This document shows positions 36,377-48,154 of a stretch of 64,000 bases of DNA, piece after piece. The first letter of the stretch is position 1, and each line of letters begins with the position of its first letter. The notes below the pieces were generated by a model. It was given only the letters and a program-made list of their open reading frames with translations. It made no database searches and was not told the origin of the DNA. Source of the stretch: Liolophura sinensis (Eukaryota; Mollusca; Polyplacophora; Chitonida; Chitonidae). The stretch spans positions 15,673,385 to 15,737,384 of the forward strand of contig NC_088295.1 in the NCBI RefSeq assembly GCF_032854445.1, written 5' to 3'. The translations under genes were made by a program, and so were the position numbers.

Positions 36377-36998
36377 ATGAGAGCGTACACTATGGTAGGA
36401 TGTATCTGACAATTAAAGCAGAACCGAATTTCTTCTAAGATAACGGCGGTTTTGTTATAGTGACTTGCCTTCGTGCAAATCATTATACAACCAACAGCGT
36501 TCAGTTTACAGCCTTGGTGTTCTTTATCCTCGAGACGAGCGGTATGTTAGTTGATAGTTTATCAACGTAGCGTCTATAATTATGCAGTGCGTACACGAAA
36601 ATAGCCTTTCCATTCTGTATGTGTAACAAATCAACTGGTGTACAGTTCTCATTACCTGCTAAACACAAAACAGCTGTTTATTAGTCAACAAACCCAGAGA
36701 TAGGTCGAGATCTTCTGCGTCTTGTTAGGGATCATTGGCAGCTCCATGTAACCTTAGCAAATAAAGTCTTTGATGAAACCAGGCCTTTAGACACGGGCCC
36801 TGACAAAGCTCATCACATGGCATCACTGACATCGCACATGATGGATATGGTGGCACGACATGGACTAAGCACCACCTATCCGTTTTGTGTAACGGCGAAA
36901 ACGTTTTCATCGCCAGCTTTACTTGAGGAGACTGCCACAATATTCGCCCGTTGCCTTTTCCGAAGTTGCACTGGTTCGTTTTTTATGTATATCCTCGT
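36377..36998 (+). CDS. Candidate unrecognised secreted-protein gene (weak)
   Basis: Proposed exons are 36377-36394, 36505-36541 and 36698 onward. The first two join in phase 0 and give a hydrophobic leader, MRAYTMFTALVFFILETS. The third enters in phase 1 and continues with EIGRDLLRLVRDHWQLHV, DETRPLDTGPDKAHHM and VARHGLSTTYPF, with two later cysteines. The frame stays open into the SINE at 36999 and stops at 37033-37035, so the true end is unknown: the SINE may have replaced it, or another exon follows. Weak points: the first donor (GTAGGA) and the acceptors are poor, and I recognise no family. It could be a chance open stretch or a transposon remnant. Confidence 0.22.
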
Positions 36999-37260
36999 GG
37001 GGCCTCCGTGGCTCAGTTGGTTAGCGCGCTAACGCAGCGTAATGACCCAGGAGTCTCTCACCAATGCGGTCTCTTTGAGTTCAAGTCCAGCTCATTTTGG
37101 CTTCCTCTCCGGCCGTAAGTGGGAAGGATGGTCCTGCGGATGGTCGTGGGTTTCCCCCGGGCTCTGCCCGGTTTCCACCCACCATAATGCTGGTCGCCGT
37201 CGTATAAGTGAAATATTCTTGAGTACGGCGTAAGACACCAATCAAATAAATAAATAAATA
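36999..37260 (+). mobile_element. Full-length SINE family 1 with tRNA-like head
   Basis: Sense copy. Head GGGGCCTCCGTGGCTCAGTT, A-box-like GGTTAGCGCGC, B-box-like GAGTTCAAGTCC, then CTTCCTCTCCGGCCG, TGGTCGTGGGTTTCCCCCGG, CACCATAATGCTGGTCGCCG, GTGAAATATTCTTGAGTACG and a (AAAT)n tail. No target-site duplication was recognised. Confidence 0.95.
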
Positions 37261-37344
37261 GCTCCAAGCTATTCGGCATGCAGGTATACTCCATTCCACC
37301 AAGCGGAAGTTACAAAGATACAAAGTTCAGGCGAGGTAAACTTT

Positions 37345-38590
37345 ATCGTTGTTTATTTTCACCGTACAAGCAGCACACATTGCACAGGGACTGGAGTGTT
37401 AGGGAACATTGTTTATTTCCACCATTCAAGCCGCACACACTGCACAGGGGCTGGAGTGTTAGGGAACCTTGTTTATTTCCACCGTACCAGCAGTACACAT
37501 TGAACAGGGACAGGAGTGTTAAGGAATATTGTTTATTTCCACTGTACAAGCAGAACACATTGTACAGGGACTGGAGTGTTAGGGAACATTGTTTATTTCC
37601 ACCGTACCAGCAGCACACATTGCAAAGGGACTGGAGTTTTAGGGAACACTGTTTATTTCCACCGTAAAAGCAGTACACATTGACAAAAGCACAGAAGTGT
37701 TAGGGAGCATTGATTATTTCCACAGACTGTACAAGCAGCACACACTGCACAGGGACTGGAGTGTTAGGGAACATTGTTTATTGCTACCGTACAAGCAGTG
37801 CCCATTGCACAGGGACGTGTGTTCGGGAACATTGATTATTTCCACCGTAAAAGCGGTACACATTGACAAAAGCACAGAAGTGTTAGGGAGCATTGATTAT
37901 TTACACTGTACAAGCAGCACACACTGCACAGGGACTGGAGTGTGAGAGAACATTGTTTATTCCCACCGTACAAGCAGCACACATTGCACAGGGACTGGAG
38001 TTTTAGGGAACACTGTTCATTTCCACCGTACAAGTAGCCCACATCGAAAAGGGACAGGAGTGTTAGGGAAAATAGATTATTTCCACCGTAAAAGCAGTAC
38101 ACATTGACAAAAGCACAGGAGTGTTGGGGAACATTGCTTATTTCCACCGTACAAGCAGCACGCATTGAAAAGGGACTGGAGTGTTAGGGGACATTGTTTA
38201 TTTCCACCGTATAAGCAGTACATATTGGACAAGTTGAGAAGTGTTAGGGAACATTGTTTATTTCCACCGTACAAGCAGCACACACTGAAAAGGGACAGGA
38301 GTGTTAGCGAACATAGATTATTTCCACCGTACAAGCAGCACACACTGAAAAGGGACAGGAGTGTTAGGGAACATAGATTATTTCCACCGTAAAAGCAGTA
38401 CACATTGACAAAAGCACAGGAGTGTTAGGGAACATTGTTTATTTCCACTGTACAAGCAGCACACATTGAAAAGGGACTGGAGTGTTAGGGAACATTGTTT
38501 ATTTCCACCGTACAAGTAGCACACACTGAACAGGGACAGGAGTGTTAGGAACATTGTTTATTTCCACCATACCAGCAGTGCATATTGAAA
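37345..38590. repeat. Minisatellite, 60-bp unit, about 21 copies
   Basis: The unit is exactly 60 bp in most copies and contains cattgtttatttccaccgta, caagcagcacacattg and gggactggagtgttaggg. A variant unit (aaaagcagtacacattgaca, then aaagcacag) recurs near 37665, 37848, 38089 and 38391, roughly 3, 4 and 5 units apart, so the array has higher-order structure. 60 is a multiple of three, which explains long Cys- and Tyr-rich open frames on both strands; I do not call these genes. Confidence 0.96.
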
Positions 38591-39011
38591 ACTCTATTTA
38601 AAAATAATACCAGTTTGTGCAAGTTTATGTTTTGTCTCAGTACTTTTTAAGTTAAAAGATATACAAAAAATCACTTTTATTGCAAATTTCTGACTTCTTA
38701 CCAAACGAATTTCTGAAGGGGTCTTAGTTTGGGTTTCAGATGGAATGTTTCATAATTCATAAATATGCTAGCTTATTTCTTTGCCGGATCATCCGCTCTG
38801 CATAAGAATGGTCTTGCCAATGTATATTGGTCAAACAGGTAATTTTTTAACAAAAAAGATGAGTTCTGCATGGCTACCATACATTGGAGTCAAATCCTTT
38901 TTGATACATATTGGTATGGAAAGGAGAATCATTTAATAAAGATAGCAATACCCTGAATCTTAGTTTGTAATGGGAACGTCGAATTTAATTGTACACGAAT
39001 GTTTATGAAAT
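38591..39011. other. No gene seen; possible region beyond the 3' end of gene C
   Basis: AT-rich spacer between the 60-bp array and the SINE at 39012. Confidence 0.4.
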
Positions 39012-39147
39012 TTATATTTATTTATTTATTTATTTGTTTGTTTGTTTATTTGATTGTTGGTTTACGCCGTACTGAAGAATGTTTCACTTCTTTTGGTGGG
39101 AGGAAACCGGGCAGGGCCCCGGGGAAACCCACGACCATCCGCAGGTT
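39012..39147 (-). mobile_element. SINE family 1, truncated, in the likely 3' UTR of gene C
   Basis: Antisense copy in the same orientation as gene C, 108 bases after its stop. Read on the minus strand it gives CCTGCGGATGGTCGTGGG through the core to a tail of repeated AATAAA-like units (39012-39045). These are the first poly(A) signals after the stop, so the SINE probably supplies the 3' end of the transcript. The middle of the core is shortened. Confidence 0.88.
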
Positions 39148-39254
39148 AAGTTTATTTAGGTTAGAGTATACTACAAAGCTGATGGTAAAGACATCTCTCA
39201 TGATGACACGTTTTGACATGTAGGTCTAAAAAGCTGAAAGAGGGTGGAGTTAAA

Positions 39255-42200
39255 CTATTGGAAAAATCCCAGTCTCCGATGAATGTAGCTTGTGATAAAA
39301 TTCCCGGTTTCTAACCCAGGGACGTCGTTCTGAAATAAAAAAAATATACCAAACTGATGTAAGTGATACACAAATAGTTACTTCATGCAATCATTAAATC
39401 GGACAACCCACCAACTTATCATCTGTTTTCATCCCCAAGAGAAAGTATTCTCTCATGAATTACAAAAACCCTGTCCAATAAAGTCCCACTACAAAGGTTA
39501 CCGAACAATTGTAACAGGCGCTTTGTTAGATAACGCGAGGAGCAGTGATTCTCTTGATGGCTCATGACCATGTTTCTTCACCTCAGAAACCGTCCAAGTT
39601 CAAACGTCTAGTATAGCTAAATATTTATTTTCTTAACTGATTCTTCCTAAAACCCATACCCAAGAATTTTTCACTAACGCGATGGCATTTTATGGGTGGA
39701 GGAAACAGGATAGCCCAGGTTGAACCACCTCTGTCAAGTCACTGACGAACTTTTCCCCATGTGACTTGCTGATATTGGTGGAACACAAGTGATTGACTTT
39801 AGACTGCACAAACGGCTACTCTAGGGTTGATCACTTATTGTAACCAAAGGTCCAGAGGGAGCTTGATGGCATGGGGGGAATATACGAATTCCTTGTCCAT
39901 GACTGGTTGTAGGGCGTAAAAATCAAGCAATTAAATGAATGTTGTATATCGAGAACATTACTGTTATTTATGTACCATGAAAACAGTATTCTAAGCAATT
40001 CTTAAATGCTGCATGTATTAAAATATTTCTGTCCAGGGATAAATTTAAGACAATATAAACATTGACATGGAAGGATGAAAAGCCTAATCGGTTAACATCA
40101 CGACATGACATTAATGATGTCACAAATCTTCCAGGAACACTTTCGACTTACAATTTCCGCCTTGTCACAGTAACTGGGTACATTGAACACACTCGGATCT
40201 TTTATCCCGGGGACAATATTCACATAGCCCATGCTGGCCAGGAATGGAACTGCAAGATACAACGCCAAAACTTCCTTTCAAGAGTTGGTTCAGACACAAT
40301 ACTGTACGTGGGAATGACGAAGGGGACTGGGCAGCGTGGAGAAATGTATTCGCACCTCCTTCTCTTACTACAGTTAACAGTATCTTCTGAAAGCAAACAC
40401 TTGTTCAACTGTTTGCGTTAGGAATTCGATGCTCCTGTATGGTGTTGACTTCAATACGCCTCCATATACCGCTGAATTTTAAAAAGACTACCTATTTGTG
40501 TTTAGAAACTTCAGTTACAAACCATGTATCTGATAGTATTATTACATGGTCAAATAATGAAAACTCTGCAAACCACAAAATAAGCAAACAACACAAAACT
40601 TGAAATCACAATAGCAAATGTCAGGGTTACACTTAAGAGCTGGAGTCATTCAGACAATGACAGTTGTTATCATCGTTATATCTGCAGAATACAAAGTTCA
40701 AAGAGTGCTCCGTATAATACTCACTTAGACTTTCTTTCTTTGTCATTGATTATTGGAAATAGTATGATTGAAAATAGTATGATTGAAAATAAAATAAATC
40801 AGGTGTGGTTTAGTGATTGAGCAGACTGATGCATGTATGATGAGACCATAATTCCAAAAATAAAGCACAATTATTATTGAACCATTGATTATTGCTTATT
40901 GAGTCAAGGAATAGGACGATTTGTTTGTATATCCGTATTGCGGCATCGTTGGCCGAGTCCTGAAACCATCCATGCACAGTGGCAGGATATTGTCTTAACG
41001 GTTGACTGAAGAACTGCCTTTGTTAGCATGATTAGGCACTATCTATGTCACTATATGTAGTGGTAACGTACCGTTATTGGCTGCCCCGTACATCAACTCT
41101 CCAACAGGCAGACAGTCTTGTGCAGTCATCGACGTCACAGCGGTAATCTGCATGTCAGGTACGTCAATCTCATAGGCTATCACCTTAAGGGAGTTGTTTC
41201 CTGCCCCCAGATGAAATCGGCTGGTCTCACGGGCTGTGTCTAGTGGAGGAAATAACAACGTAATGTAGAACATAATATCTGTCAGCATGTTATATACTTT
41301 GATAGAGTCCTCCATGGGCACAAACTACGGTTGTCGGAGCGTGTCATCATGTCTCTGCGAATTCTCATCAGCCAGATCTCAGTTTTTGACAATCGAAGTT
41401 TATGTACTAACAGCCTAACTGTTAGTGATCATGGACGAAAAGAGAGATGAGAAGTGATGTACACTTCGTTAGCCGGCGTGGATAAACATTTGATTGGGTG
41501 TTGCCAGACATAGATAAAGCTCTAAGCGTTTGTAGTGAAAGTTTCATGCTCATTACTTTTCAACTGATCGCTTGGCCTAACAGTTAGAGCGTCGACCTCG
41601 AAGTGGGGAAACCTAGAATCAAACTCGAGTCAGGTCATACCAAAGAGTTTTTTCGTGTTCATGCCTCGCTTGGCACTTAGCATTGGGAGTTTTGAGCAAA
41701 GATACATGACTGGTTGGACCAGTGTCAGATGTGACTGGGTAAAGCACCAGTGCCTGTTCTGTTCAAAGAAGGCCTGCATGTATGCAAGCTCAATTTTAGT
41801 GTTTAACTATTTTAACTATTTCATGTTATTCGCTCGAACCACCTTGATGGATTTATTTATTTATTTGATTGGTGTTTTACATCGTACAAGAATATTTCAC
41901 TTATACTACGGCGGCCAGCAATATGGTGGGAGGAAACTGGGCAAACCCGGGGAAAACCCACGACCATCCGCAGTTTGCTGTCAGACCTTCCCACCCACTT
42001 TGATGGAGATGAATGATTTAACTAAATAAGATCGAGGGAGAATTGTGACCCTAAAATGGAAAACTTCGTGTCGTATGAAATGAATGGTGCTGAAGTTCGT
42101 TTGCCTGTGGTGTATACAGGTATATGCACGTAAACCTAAAACTTTCATCTTTCAAATCTTTGAAACCTGCAGATGGTCGTGGGTTTCCCCCGGGTTGTGC

Positions 42201-45200
42201 CCAGTTTCCACCCACCATAATGCTGGCCGCCGTCGTATAAGTGAAATATTCTTGAGTACGGCTTAAAACACCAATCAAATAAATAAATAAATCAAATCCT
42301 TTAATTCTGGATGCTCGGCTGGTAAGAACAGCTGATCCATATGTTTAGGCTGTTGGGAAACAAGGGCATGTATGTATGTTGTAGGCCTCAGCATTGTACC
42401 GCTTTGTAAAACTGGCACAAAAATTAACCTGTGCTACGGCAGACATTCTGTATTACGATCAGGTTAGTACTCAAACGCCATGATAGTTTTGCGTTATGAC
42501 CTTGTAATACTGGCTTCTCAAATTCTTAACAGAAATCTTCAAGTAACATCTTTATAACTGTACCCATGGTTTTCAGTTGCTTTTATGTTTTGTCGTAGAG
42601 GGTTTTTCGAGGATGGTGAGGGGGGTGGGGGAGATACACAGATCTGTATCGCAAGAAGCCAATGTTATGTGTTCATAGATTCGGCAATGAAATGTTTGTA
42701 AAAGGCTTCAGGGTTTCCAACAAAGTAAAGCGCAGTAGGGCAAGGTAAACAAGTTAAACTATAATTATCATTACGACATAACTTTTGCCCGGTTTCCTTC
42801 CACTATAATGCTGGCCGCCATCGAATAAGTGAAATATTCTGAAAAACACCGATCGAATAAATAAATAAACCTTACTTTCACTTATGTGTTACCGAAAATG
42901 CATGCATGCGTTCTTGACTTACTACCAAAAGATTCTAAACTTTTCAGCTGATATCTTTTCTACATGCTCACTATATGCATGCACATGGACACCACCACGT
43001 GGTGTAGACCTATATCTTACCAGGGACACATCGACTAAGAGGAGGAGCTGGCTGGACGGCACGACAATACTTGGCCTCTTCTTTAATCGTGTACATCACA
43101 TTCTGCAAACATAAACAATGTCTTCATTTAGTGACGATGTACGAGTCTTAGATGACTTGACTTTTGCTACATCAATTACGTATTGAGCTGAGCAGATTTA
43201 TCTGACATAATCAAATCCACAAAGTAAGACTGCTCTATGCAATTTTTTTTAAAACCAGTCGCTGAAGCACTACTTTTAGTGTTGATACTATAAAAACAAA
43301 TAGTTGATGCTTTAAATGAGGAGATATATTCTACTCGGTTGTTATATTATTTGAGAGTTACTCTTATTCTGTGTGCAATACAAACCTTATTGTAGTCAAT
43401 GATAATTTTCTGTAAGGTTGGGACTCCCTGTGTCGTCAAGTTAACATACTCCGCAACCCGTTTGTTCGTATAGTCATACGACAACGCCACATAGCCCTGT
43501 TTTGTCCAGACACATAGAGAAGAATACACATGCAGTCAGAATCAACTTATATAACCTGGAGTTATTACATACTCTATATGTACATCATGGCCACAGCTGT
43601 AGGCTGTATATACATATCTGTGAGAGGAAATGAGGTAATACGTAATGTGGATCTTACATCATGTAATACGTAATGCACGCTGTAAGAAAGGTCAGTGCGA
43701 CTTTGCGTAAAAATGTAATAAAAACAAGACGGAAATGGAAAAAATTGGAAGACGGAAAGAACAACACTTTAAAACCATCGTCGCGACTAGGCCTGTAGCG
43801 TTTTCACTTGTCTGGGGTGGGAATTTTCATGCCCATGGATTGCCTGCGAGCCTTGGCCTGCATCACGCCCACTATCCTGTTATCTGTAAGCACAGATAAC
43901 AACCTATATCATCTGACCCACCTGTCAACAGTCTCTGATTGTGAAGGTATAGGTTAAGTTTAAAACATACACAAATATACATAGCATAAATAAAATGAGC
44001 GTAGAAAGATAGAGCTGGTCATGATCCCAGCAATTAAAGATAAGACCTAAATTGAATACAGCACATTTATGTTCAGCGGATTGTGTTAGAGATAAACCTG
44101 TGAATAGGACCGAATTTGAAAGACGTGCGGAAGTGATGTTTTGACTCAGGAATTGAAACAAAACGAATACAGAACAAGATATCAACAGGCAAGACAAATT
44201 AACAGAGAGTAGGCCCTATTTAGCGCTTGGTTGGTTTAACATTGCGGTCTGAATATTGCACATGTTCTAACGGTGAACACGTCTACAGACTGAAGCCCAA
44301 TCTTACATAAAACAGAGACATGTGAACGATAATGGAAGAGAATTTAATAGCCTCCCTAAGGGCATAATTTAGATGGTACGCTTGTCTGTTCATGTCTGAT
44401 AAGGGTAATCAACATATTCTGTGTGAGAAGCCATAGCTATTCATCATCACCTGCCTTAAATACTTCCGCGCATGCTTAAATACAGTTGTATTTAAAACAA
44501 CTACCAGGAAATTTGCGATTTTTAAAGTCCTTGAGGTTTTATTTGAGCAGCGACGTATTGGTTCTTAAAACATCAAATGTAGAGCCATAGAGTTTGTACC
44601 ATAGTTATTATTACTGGATAAGTGCATTTCAGCAGCATGCTGATTTATTCACCTATTATTTAACAATGTTCAGAGTGTAGCTATAAACACAGTTGAATAT
44701 TAGTCCGCTTTATAATGACTTATAATACTTTCCCACTTTCTCCCGAATGCAGATTTGAGTTATTTTATATTTATTTATCTGAGTGGTGTTTTACGCCGTA
44801 CTCAATGATATTTCACATATATGACGGCGGTCAGCATTATAGTGGGAAGAAACCGGGCAGAATCCAGGGGAAACCCTCATGCAAAAATGAAACGCACACA
44901 CAAGACAGTTCAACATTTATTATATTGCCTGTATATAAATTTTAACTCTCACAACCGTGGCCAAAAAAAGGTTTCGCTCTAAGCCCTACTCATTCGTCAT
45001 GTTCGCATAGTAACATAGATGTAATATGCAGGTATAAATAGAGAGCCCGCTAGGCATACATGTATAAGCGGCTAACCAAGACACACTGAATTGGCGATGC
45101 TTAATACCAGATAACTGTTTACCTGTAGTAAGCAAGTATACACTTCCAGCATTAATTTCGGATTTCAGACCATTGAACATGGCAATTTTAAGATTGATAA

Positions 45201-46830
45201 AAGAGACAATGAAGTGCTGCTGATAACAATTTGTGATCACAAAGAGAAAATGGGCGTAGCCTTTTATAATCACATGGTTCTAATGGCTGTCTTTCAAAAC
45301 GGATAAATTTACTCAACACCTAGGTCCAGTAACTTTAGCTTCTACCTACATCTACATATATACCCGATTCATACTCAACAAACGAGGAAAAAATGCAAAT
45401 ATGTATTCATTAGCCCTGATAATGAGAAAGGGGATGGACATGTTCTTCTATGCGTATATAACATACAAACCCTTAGGTTTACGTATGTCTTAACGTCTTC
45501 CTATAGTGTGCTGTCGTTGGCGATATGTGCAGCAAGCAGGCGCTCTGTCTTGCGACTGAAGACTCTATGTTTCCTAAGTACATCCGCACAAGCAGCCTGT
45601 CCTGATAATGTATTCATCGTAAACCTACATAAATGAATGTTTATGGCTTATTTCTTCGACAATACCACGCCCACATCGTGCTGAGTAACCTATATTGGAA
45701 TCCCTACCGTGTACCAAAAGCACCCTATATCTTGTACTCTTAGATATCGATATAGCCCAATCCTGTAATCGTTATTTCCCGTTACACTTATCAGTGGATA
45801 CAGCAACCATATACATTTTGAGGTATCTCTAAAATGTAGTCTGTTATATCATTTACTATTACTCTAAATAACGCAACCGGTCCCGATGGCACAGGTGGTA
45901 GAGAGTCCGCTTCGGGAGCGGTAGACCCAGGGTCAATCCTGGATCGAGTCACGCCCAAGACCTTTAAAAGAGGCAGTTGCAACTTCCTCGCTTGGCGTTC
46001 AGCATGACCTGGCTCAGGCGGGGCGTCTTACTTGCCTTCCCTAAGGCGTCTCAGTGAAGCAGCATTAGATAAAAGAGCGGTGGAAATCTGTCCTGCAACA
46101 TGGAGGCACATTACATGCACTCTAACGATTCCTTCGTCGTCATATGAATGAAAAATTGTTAAGTACGACGTTAAACCCCAAGCACACTCACTCTAAATAT
46201 CACTACACTTATAACTATAAGTGCATCTACCCACGATCCATATAATTATTTTATTTACTTGTTCCACTGTTGCCTATATAAGGCCTTACTCATGCACTGT
46301 TCACTTATGCCATAGTTTTAGGGGTGGATTAAACCAGGGTGCCCGGTGTAAATGACCCACCATGCTTAGCCAAGTTACTGACAAATTATCGCACATGTGA
46401 CGTACAGACATACACACTTCATTAGAGTGCTTGGCGTTCACACACTTCATTAGAGGAAGACAAGTCCTTTTCAACGAACGTTATTGACGGCCGCCACAGG
46501 AGCTTCGTCGTCCGCTTTTGTCCTCAAGGCCCAGTAAGCATTGAGAGCGGGTCAGCAAACATCGCCATATATAGGACCTATATAACACTATTAAAATCCT
46601 TTTCTTTTACACTAGAGGAATTTCACCCGTTACATCAGACTGGTGTTTTAGCCCGGGTATCAGCCCAGGTGTCAGCCCGTGGATCTCACCTGTACGAATG
46701 CAGGCTGTCCATTCTGAACAAGCCCCTCAGTTAGTCCCAGCACGCCCTCCCACTGGTCAGGCACACAGCATTTGAAGGAGTGGACGGCGACACAACTTAC
46801 TGCAAGCACCAAAACGGTTGATAGTAACAT
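39255..46830 (-). CDS. Ependymin-related secreted protein, gene C (6 exons, 224 aa)
   Basis: Exons are complement(46690..46830), (43386..43496), (43021..43102), (41072..41239), (40152..40249) and (39255..39329). All junctions are GT-AG, the phases 0,0,1,1,0 join into one frame, and the stop is TAG. A signal peptide covers about residues 1-18 (MLLSTVLVLAVSCVAVHS). CCVPDQWEG at 21-29 is the start of the ependymin domain. SYDYTNKRVAEYVNL at 53-67 is its most typical motif, with a glycosylation site at NLT 66-68. C97 and C109 follow, then FHLGAG at 120-125, DCLPVGE at 153-159, GYVNIVPGIKDPSVF at 175-189 and C195. The length fits the family (about 200-230 aa). Ependymin-related proteins are exported and expanded in molluscs, and some family members bind calcium and hydrophobic ligands; the role here is unknown. 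Introns hold several SINEs. It lies downstream of its paralog gene D on the same strand. Confidence 0.93.
39693..39880 (-). mobile_element. SINE family 3 copy in intron 5 of gene C
   Basis: It contains GGTGGAGGAAACAGGATAGC, ACTGACGAACTTTTCCCCATG and TGACTTGCTGATATTGGTGG, matching the block order at 10313 and 46319. The orientation is inferred by analogy with family 1. Confidence 0.6.
41567..41775 (+). mobile_element. tRNA-derived SINE-like element in intron 3 of gene C
   Basis: The head reads TCGCTTGGCCTAACAGTTAG, AGCGTCGACC (A-box-like), then AGAATCAAACTCGAG (B-box-like). The body has ATGCCTCGCTTGGCACTTAG, which resembles the CCTCGCTTGGCGTTCAGCAT block of family 2. Probably a relative of family 2. 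Confidence 0.6.
41851..41996 (-). mobile_element. SINE family 1, truncated
   Basis: Antisense copy from the (TTTA)n tail through GGTGTTTTACATCGTAC, ACGGCGGCCAGCAATATGG and CCACGACCATCCGCAG. Within intron 3 of gene C. Confidence 0.92.
42163..42292 (+). mobile_element. SINE family 1, 3' half
   Basis: Sense copy from CCTGCAGATGGTCGTGGG through CACCATAATGCTGGCCGCCG to the CAAATAAATAAATAAATC tail. Only about 165 bp separates it from an antisense copy, so transcripts of intron 3 of gene C could form a hairpin. Confidence 0.93.
42786..42869 (+). mobile_element. SINE family 1, short 3' fragment
   Basis: Sense fragment: TGCCCGGTTTCCTTCCAC, TATAATGCTGGCCGCCATCG, GTGAAATATTCTGAAAAACACC and the AAATA tail. 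A short deletion removes the GAGTACGGCG segment. Confidence 0.9.
43530..44760. other. Intron 1 of gene C, no repeat recognised
   Basis: Intronic DNA of gene C. The minus-strand frame at 43925-44197 has no supported splice link to the gene. Confidence 0.5.
44766..44882 (-). mobile_element. SINE family 1, truncated
   Basis: Antisense copy: TTATTTATCTGAGTGG, TTTTACGCCGTACTCAATG, GACGGCGGTCAGCATTATAG and GAAACCGGGCAGAATCCAGG. Within intron 1 of gene C. Confidence 0.9.
45877..46195 (+). mobile_element. SINE family 2, full length
   Basis: The tRNA-like head is CCGGTCCCGATGGCACAGG, GTGGTAGAGAGTCCGC (A box) and GGGTCAATCCTGG (B box). The body has TTCCTCGCTTGGCGTTCAGC, TAAAAGAGCGGTGGAAATCTG and TACATGCACTCTAACGAT. 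The tail is TTGTTAAGTACGACGTTAAA followed by CACTCACTC. A near full-length antisense copy lies at 60828-61187. Within intron 1 of gene C. Confidence 0.9.
46319..46510 (-). mobile_element. SINE family 3 copy
   Basis: It contains GGGTGGATTAAACCAGGGTG, AAGTTACTGACAAATTATCG and CACATGTGACGTACAGACAT. A short internal duplication (cacacttcattagag) lies at about 46409-46455. Within intron 1 of gene C; orientation inferred. Confidence 0.6.
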
Positions 46831-46912
46831 GGTAGACAGATTGTCTTCAGGTTAGCCAATACCGAGACAATGTCAAGAATCGTACCGCCTGTTATGCCTC
46901 GCACAAGGATGT

Positions 46913-46920
46913 CTTTTATA
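46913..46920 (-). promoter_or_regulatory. TATA box for ependymin-related gene C
   Basis: TATAAAAG on the minus strand, 83 bases upstream of the ATG at 46830. It predicts a start site near 46888 and a 5' UTR of about 58 nt. Confidence 0.65.
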
Positions 46921-46924
46921 CGTT

Positions 46925-47930
46925 CGGTGAATTGCAGAACTAGGTCGCCTAACCTCGTTTAGTTGCTTGTGGCCTCTGCTATATTTCTCCTCCATGGTGT
47001 TATTGAGACCTGCTCTATACTTTACGATAGGGAATAAAATTTACCGGACCATGTGCACGTGTCGTGTCTGGCAGAGTATATTGATTTTAACCATCAATAA
47101 AAACACGTTAATTTCTGATCAACAAATACTATATCACATACTCTCGATAAATCTTCACCGAGTCAGCTGAAATATGAACGGAAGCAGCCGAATGTGTCTG
47201 GACGTAGTGTTGTTTGATGAAACAAATTGTTTACACAGTGCACAACGTCAAATTACCATGCCTTGTGATGTGTTGGCTAGCCATAAACAATTCAAGGTAT
47301 TTCGCAATTTCCAAGGTCATAACGACATTAAAAGTATGAAGTCAACCTTCTCGTCCTGTGTTCATTGGTTTTTAGTAAAGCCTCTACATAGCCTCTACCT
47401 CTCTCTATCCACTAAAACTGCAGCTGGAATACAACGGTATTGAAGAGGGTTTTTTTTTGGGGGGGGGGTGCTTTTTCTCATACATTTTCTCTTACCAGAA
47501 AAAAACACGCAAAACCTTTAAATATACGCTTTGTGGAGAACCCATAACCTTAAGCTTCAATTGCTTTACATAGGATTACATCAGATAAGACAACCTGGGG
47601 TTAACGTGACTGATTTAGTGATACCCCAACATACAAACGATATGGAACATCCGTCATTTCATCAGCTCTATATAAGACTGTTGAAATTTATGCCTGGCAC
47701 GTGTTGATGTTAAGCGAATTGTACATCTACAGACTAAGGTGACATAAACTTGTTTGACATACAAGAGCTTGTAAATTTTCATTTATTATCCAATTTAGTT
47801 ATACCGTTATATTGTTATATTTGGATTTTTATCGATATATCATATCGGACATTCTTTACTTCCATAACTGACAATATGTAGTTAATATAGGAGAGTACAA
47901 ACCTAAATTCTAAGGTAATCTTAATTCTTC
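46925..47930. other. Upstream region of gene C, no gene seen
   Basis: No exon or repeat I can support. A T-run followed by a G-run lies at 47450-47469. Confidence 0.4.
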
Positions 47931-47944
47931 AAGAAAGACCCAAG

Positions 47945-48050
47945 TTCGAATGTATAGTAATTAAACCCAACGCACTCACTCGAGTGTAAGGTAGTTAAAC
48001 CCAAAGCACTTACTCGAGTGTATAGTAGTTAAACCCAAACTACATAGTGT
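47945..48050. repeat. Short tandem repeat, about 38-bp unit, 3 copies
   Basis: Copies of gtagttaaacccaaagcact followed by tactcgagtgta. The unit resembles a family 2 SINE tail (gttaaaccccaagcacactcac), so it may be an amplified tail. Confidence 0.7.
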
Positions 48051-48154
48051 ATACTAGGAAAGTTTCTTCTGAAGTGTAATCTTGCTAATGATCAAGACTC
48101 GTTGTAAATATCTAACCAAGCTTTATGGTATTTATATATGCTTGGATTTACACT

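Noticed and set aside
36999..37070. tRNA gene on the plus strand
   Set aside because: A and B boxes are present, but it is the head of a SINE repeated many times in the window and lacks a complete cloverleaf.
37278..38403. Several Cys/Tyr-rich repeat-protein open frames on both strands
   Set aside because: They are read-through of the 60-bp minisatellite. The unit is a multiple of three, frames are open on both strands, and there is no leader, domain or splice context.
40062..40421. 119-codon plus-strand open frame
   Set aside because: It is antisense to exon 5 of ependymin-related gene C (40152-40249), which has matching splice sites and a paralogous exon of equal length.
45877..45950. tRNA gene with GTGGTAGAGAG and GGGTCAATCCTGG boxes
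   Set aside because: It continues into the family 2 SINE body, and a second copy exists at 60828-61187.
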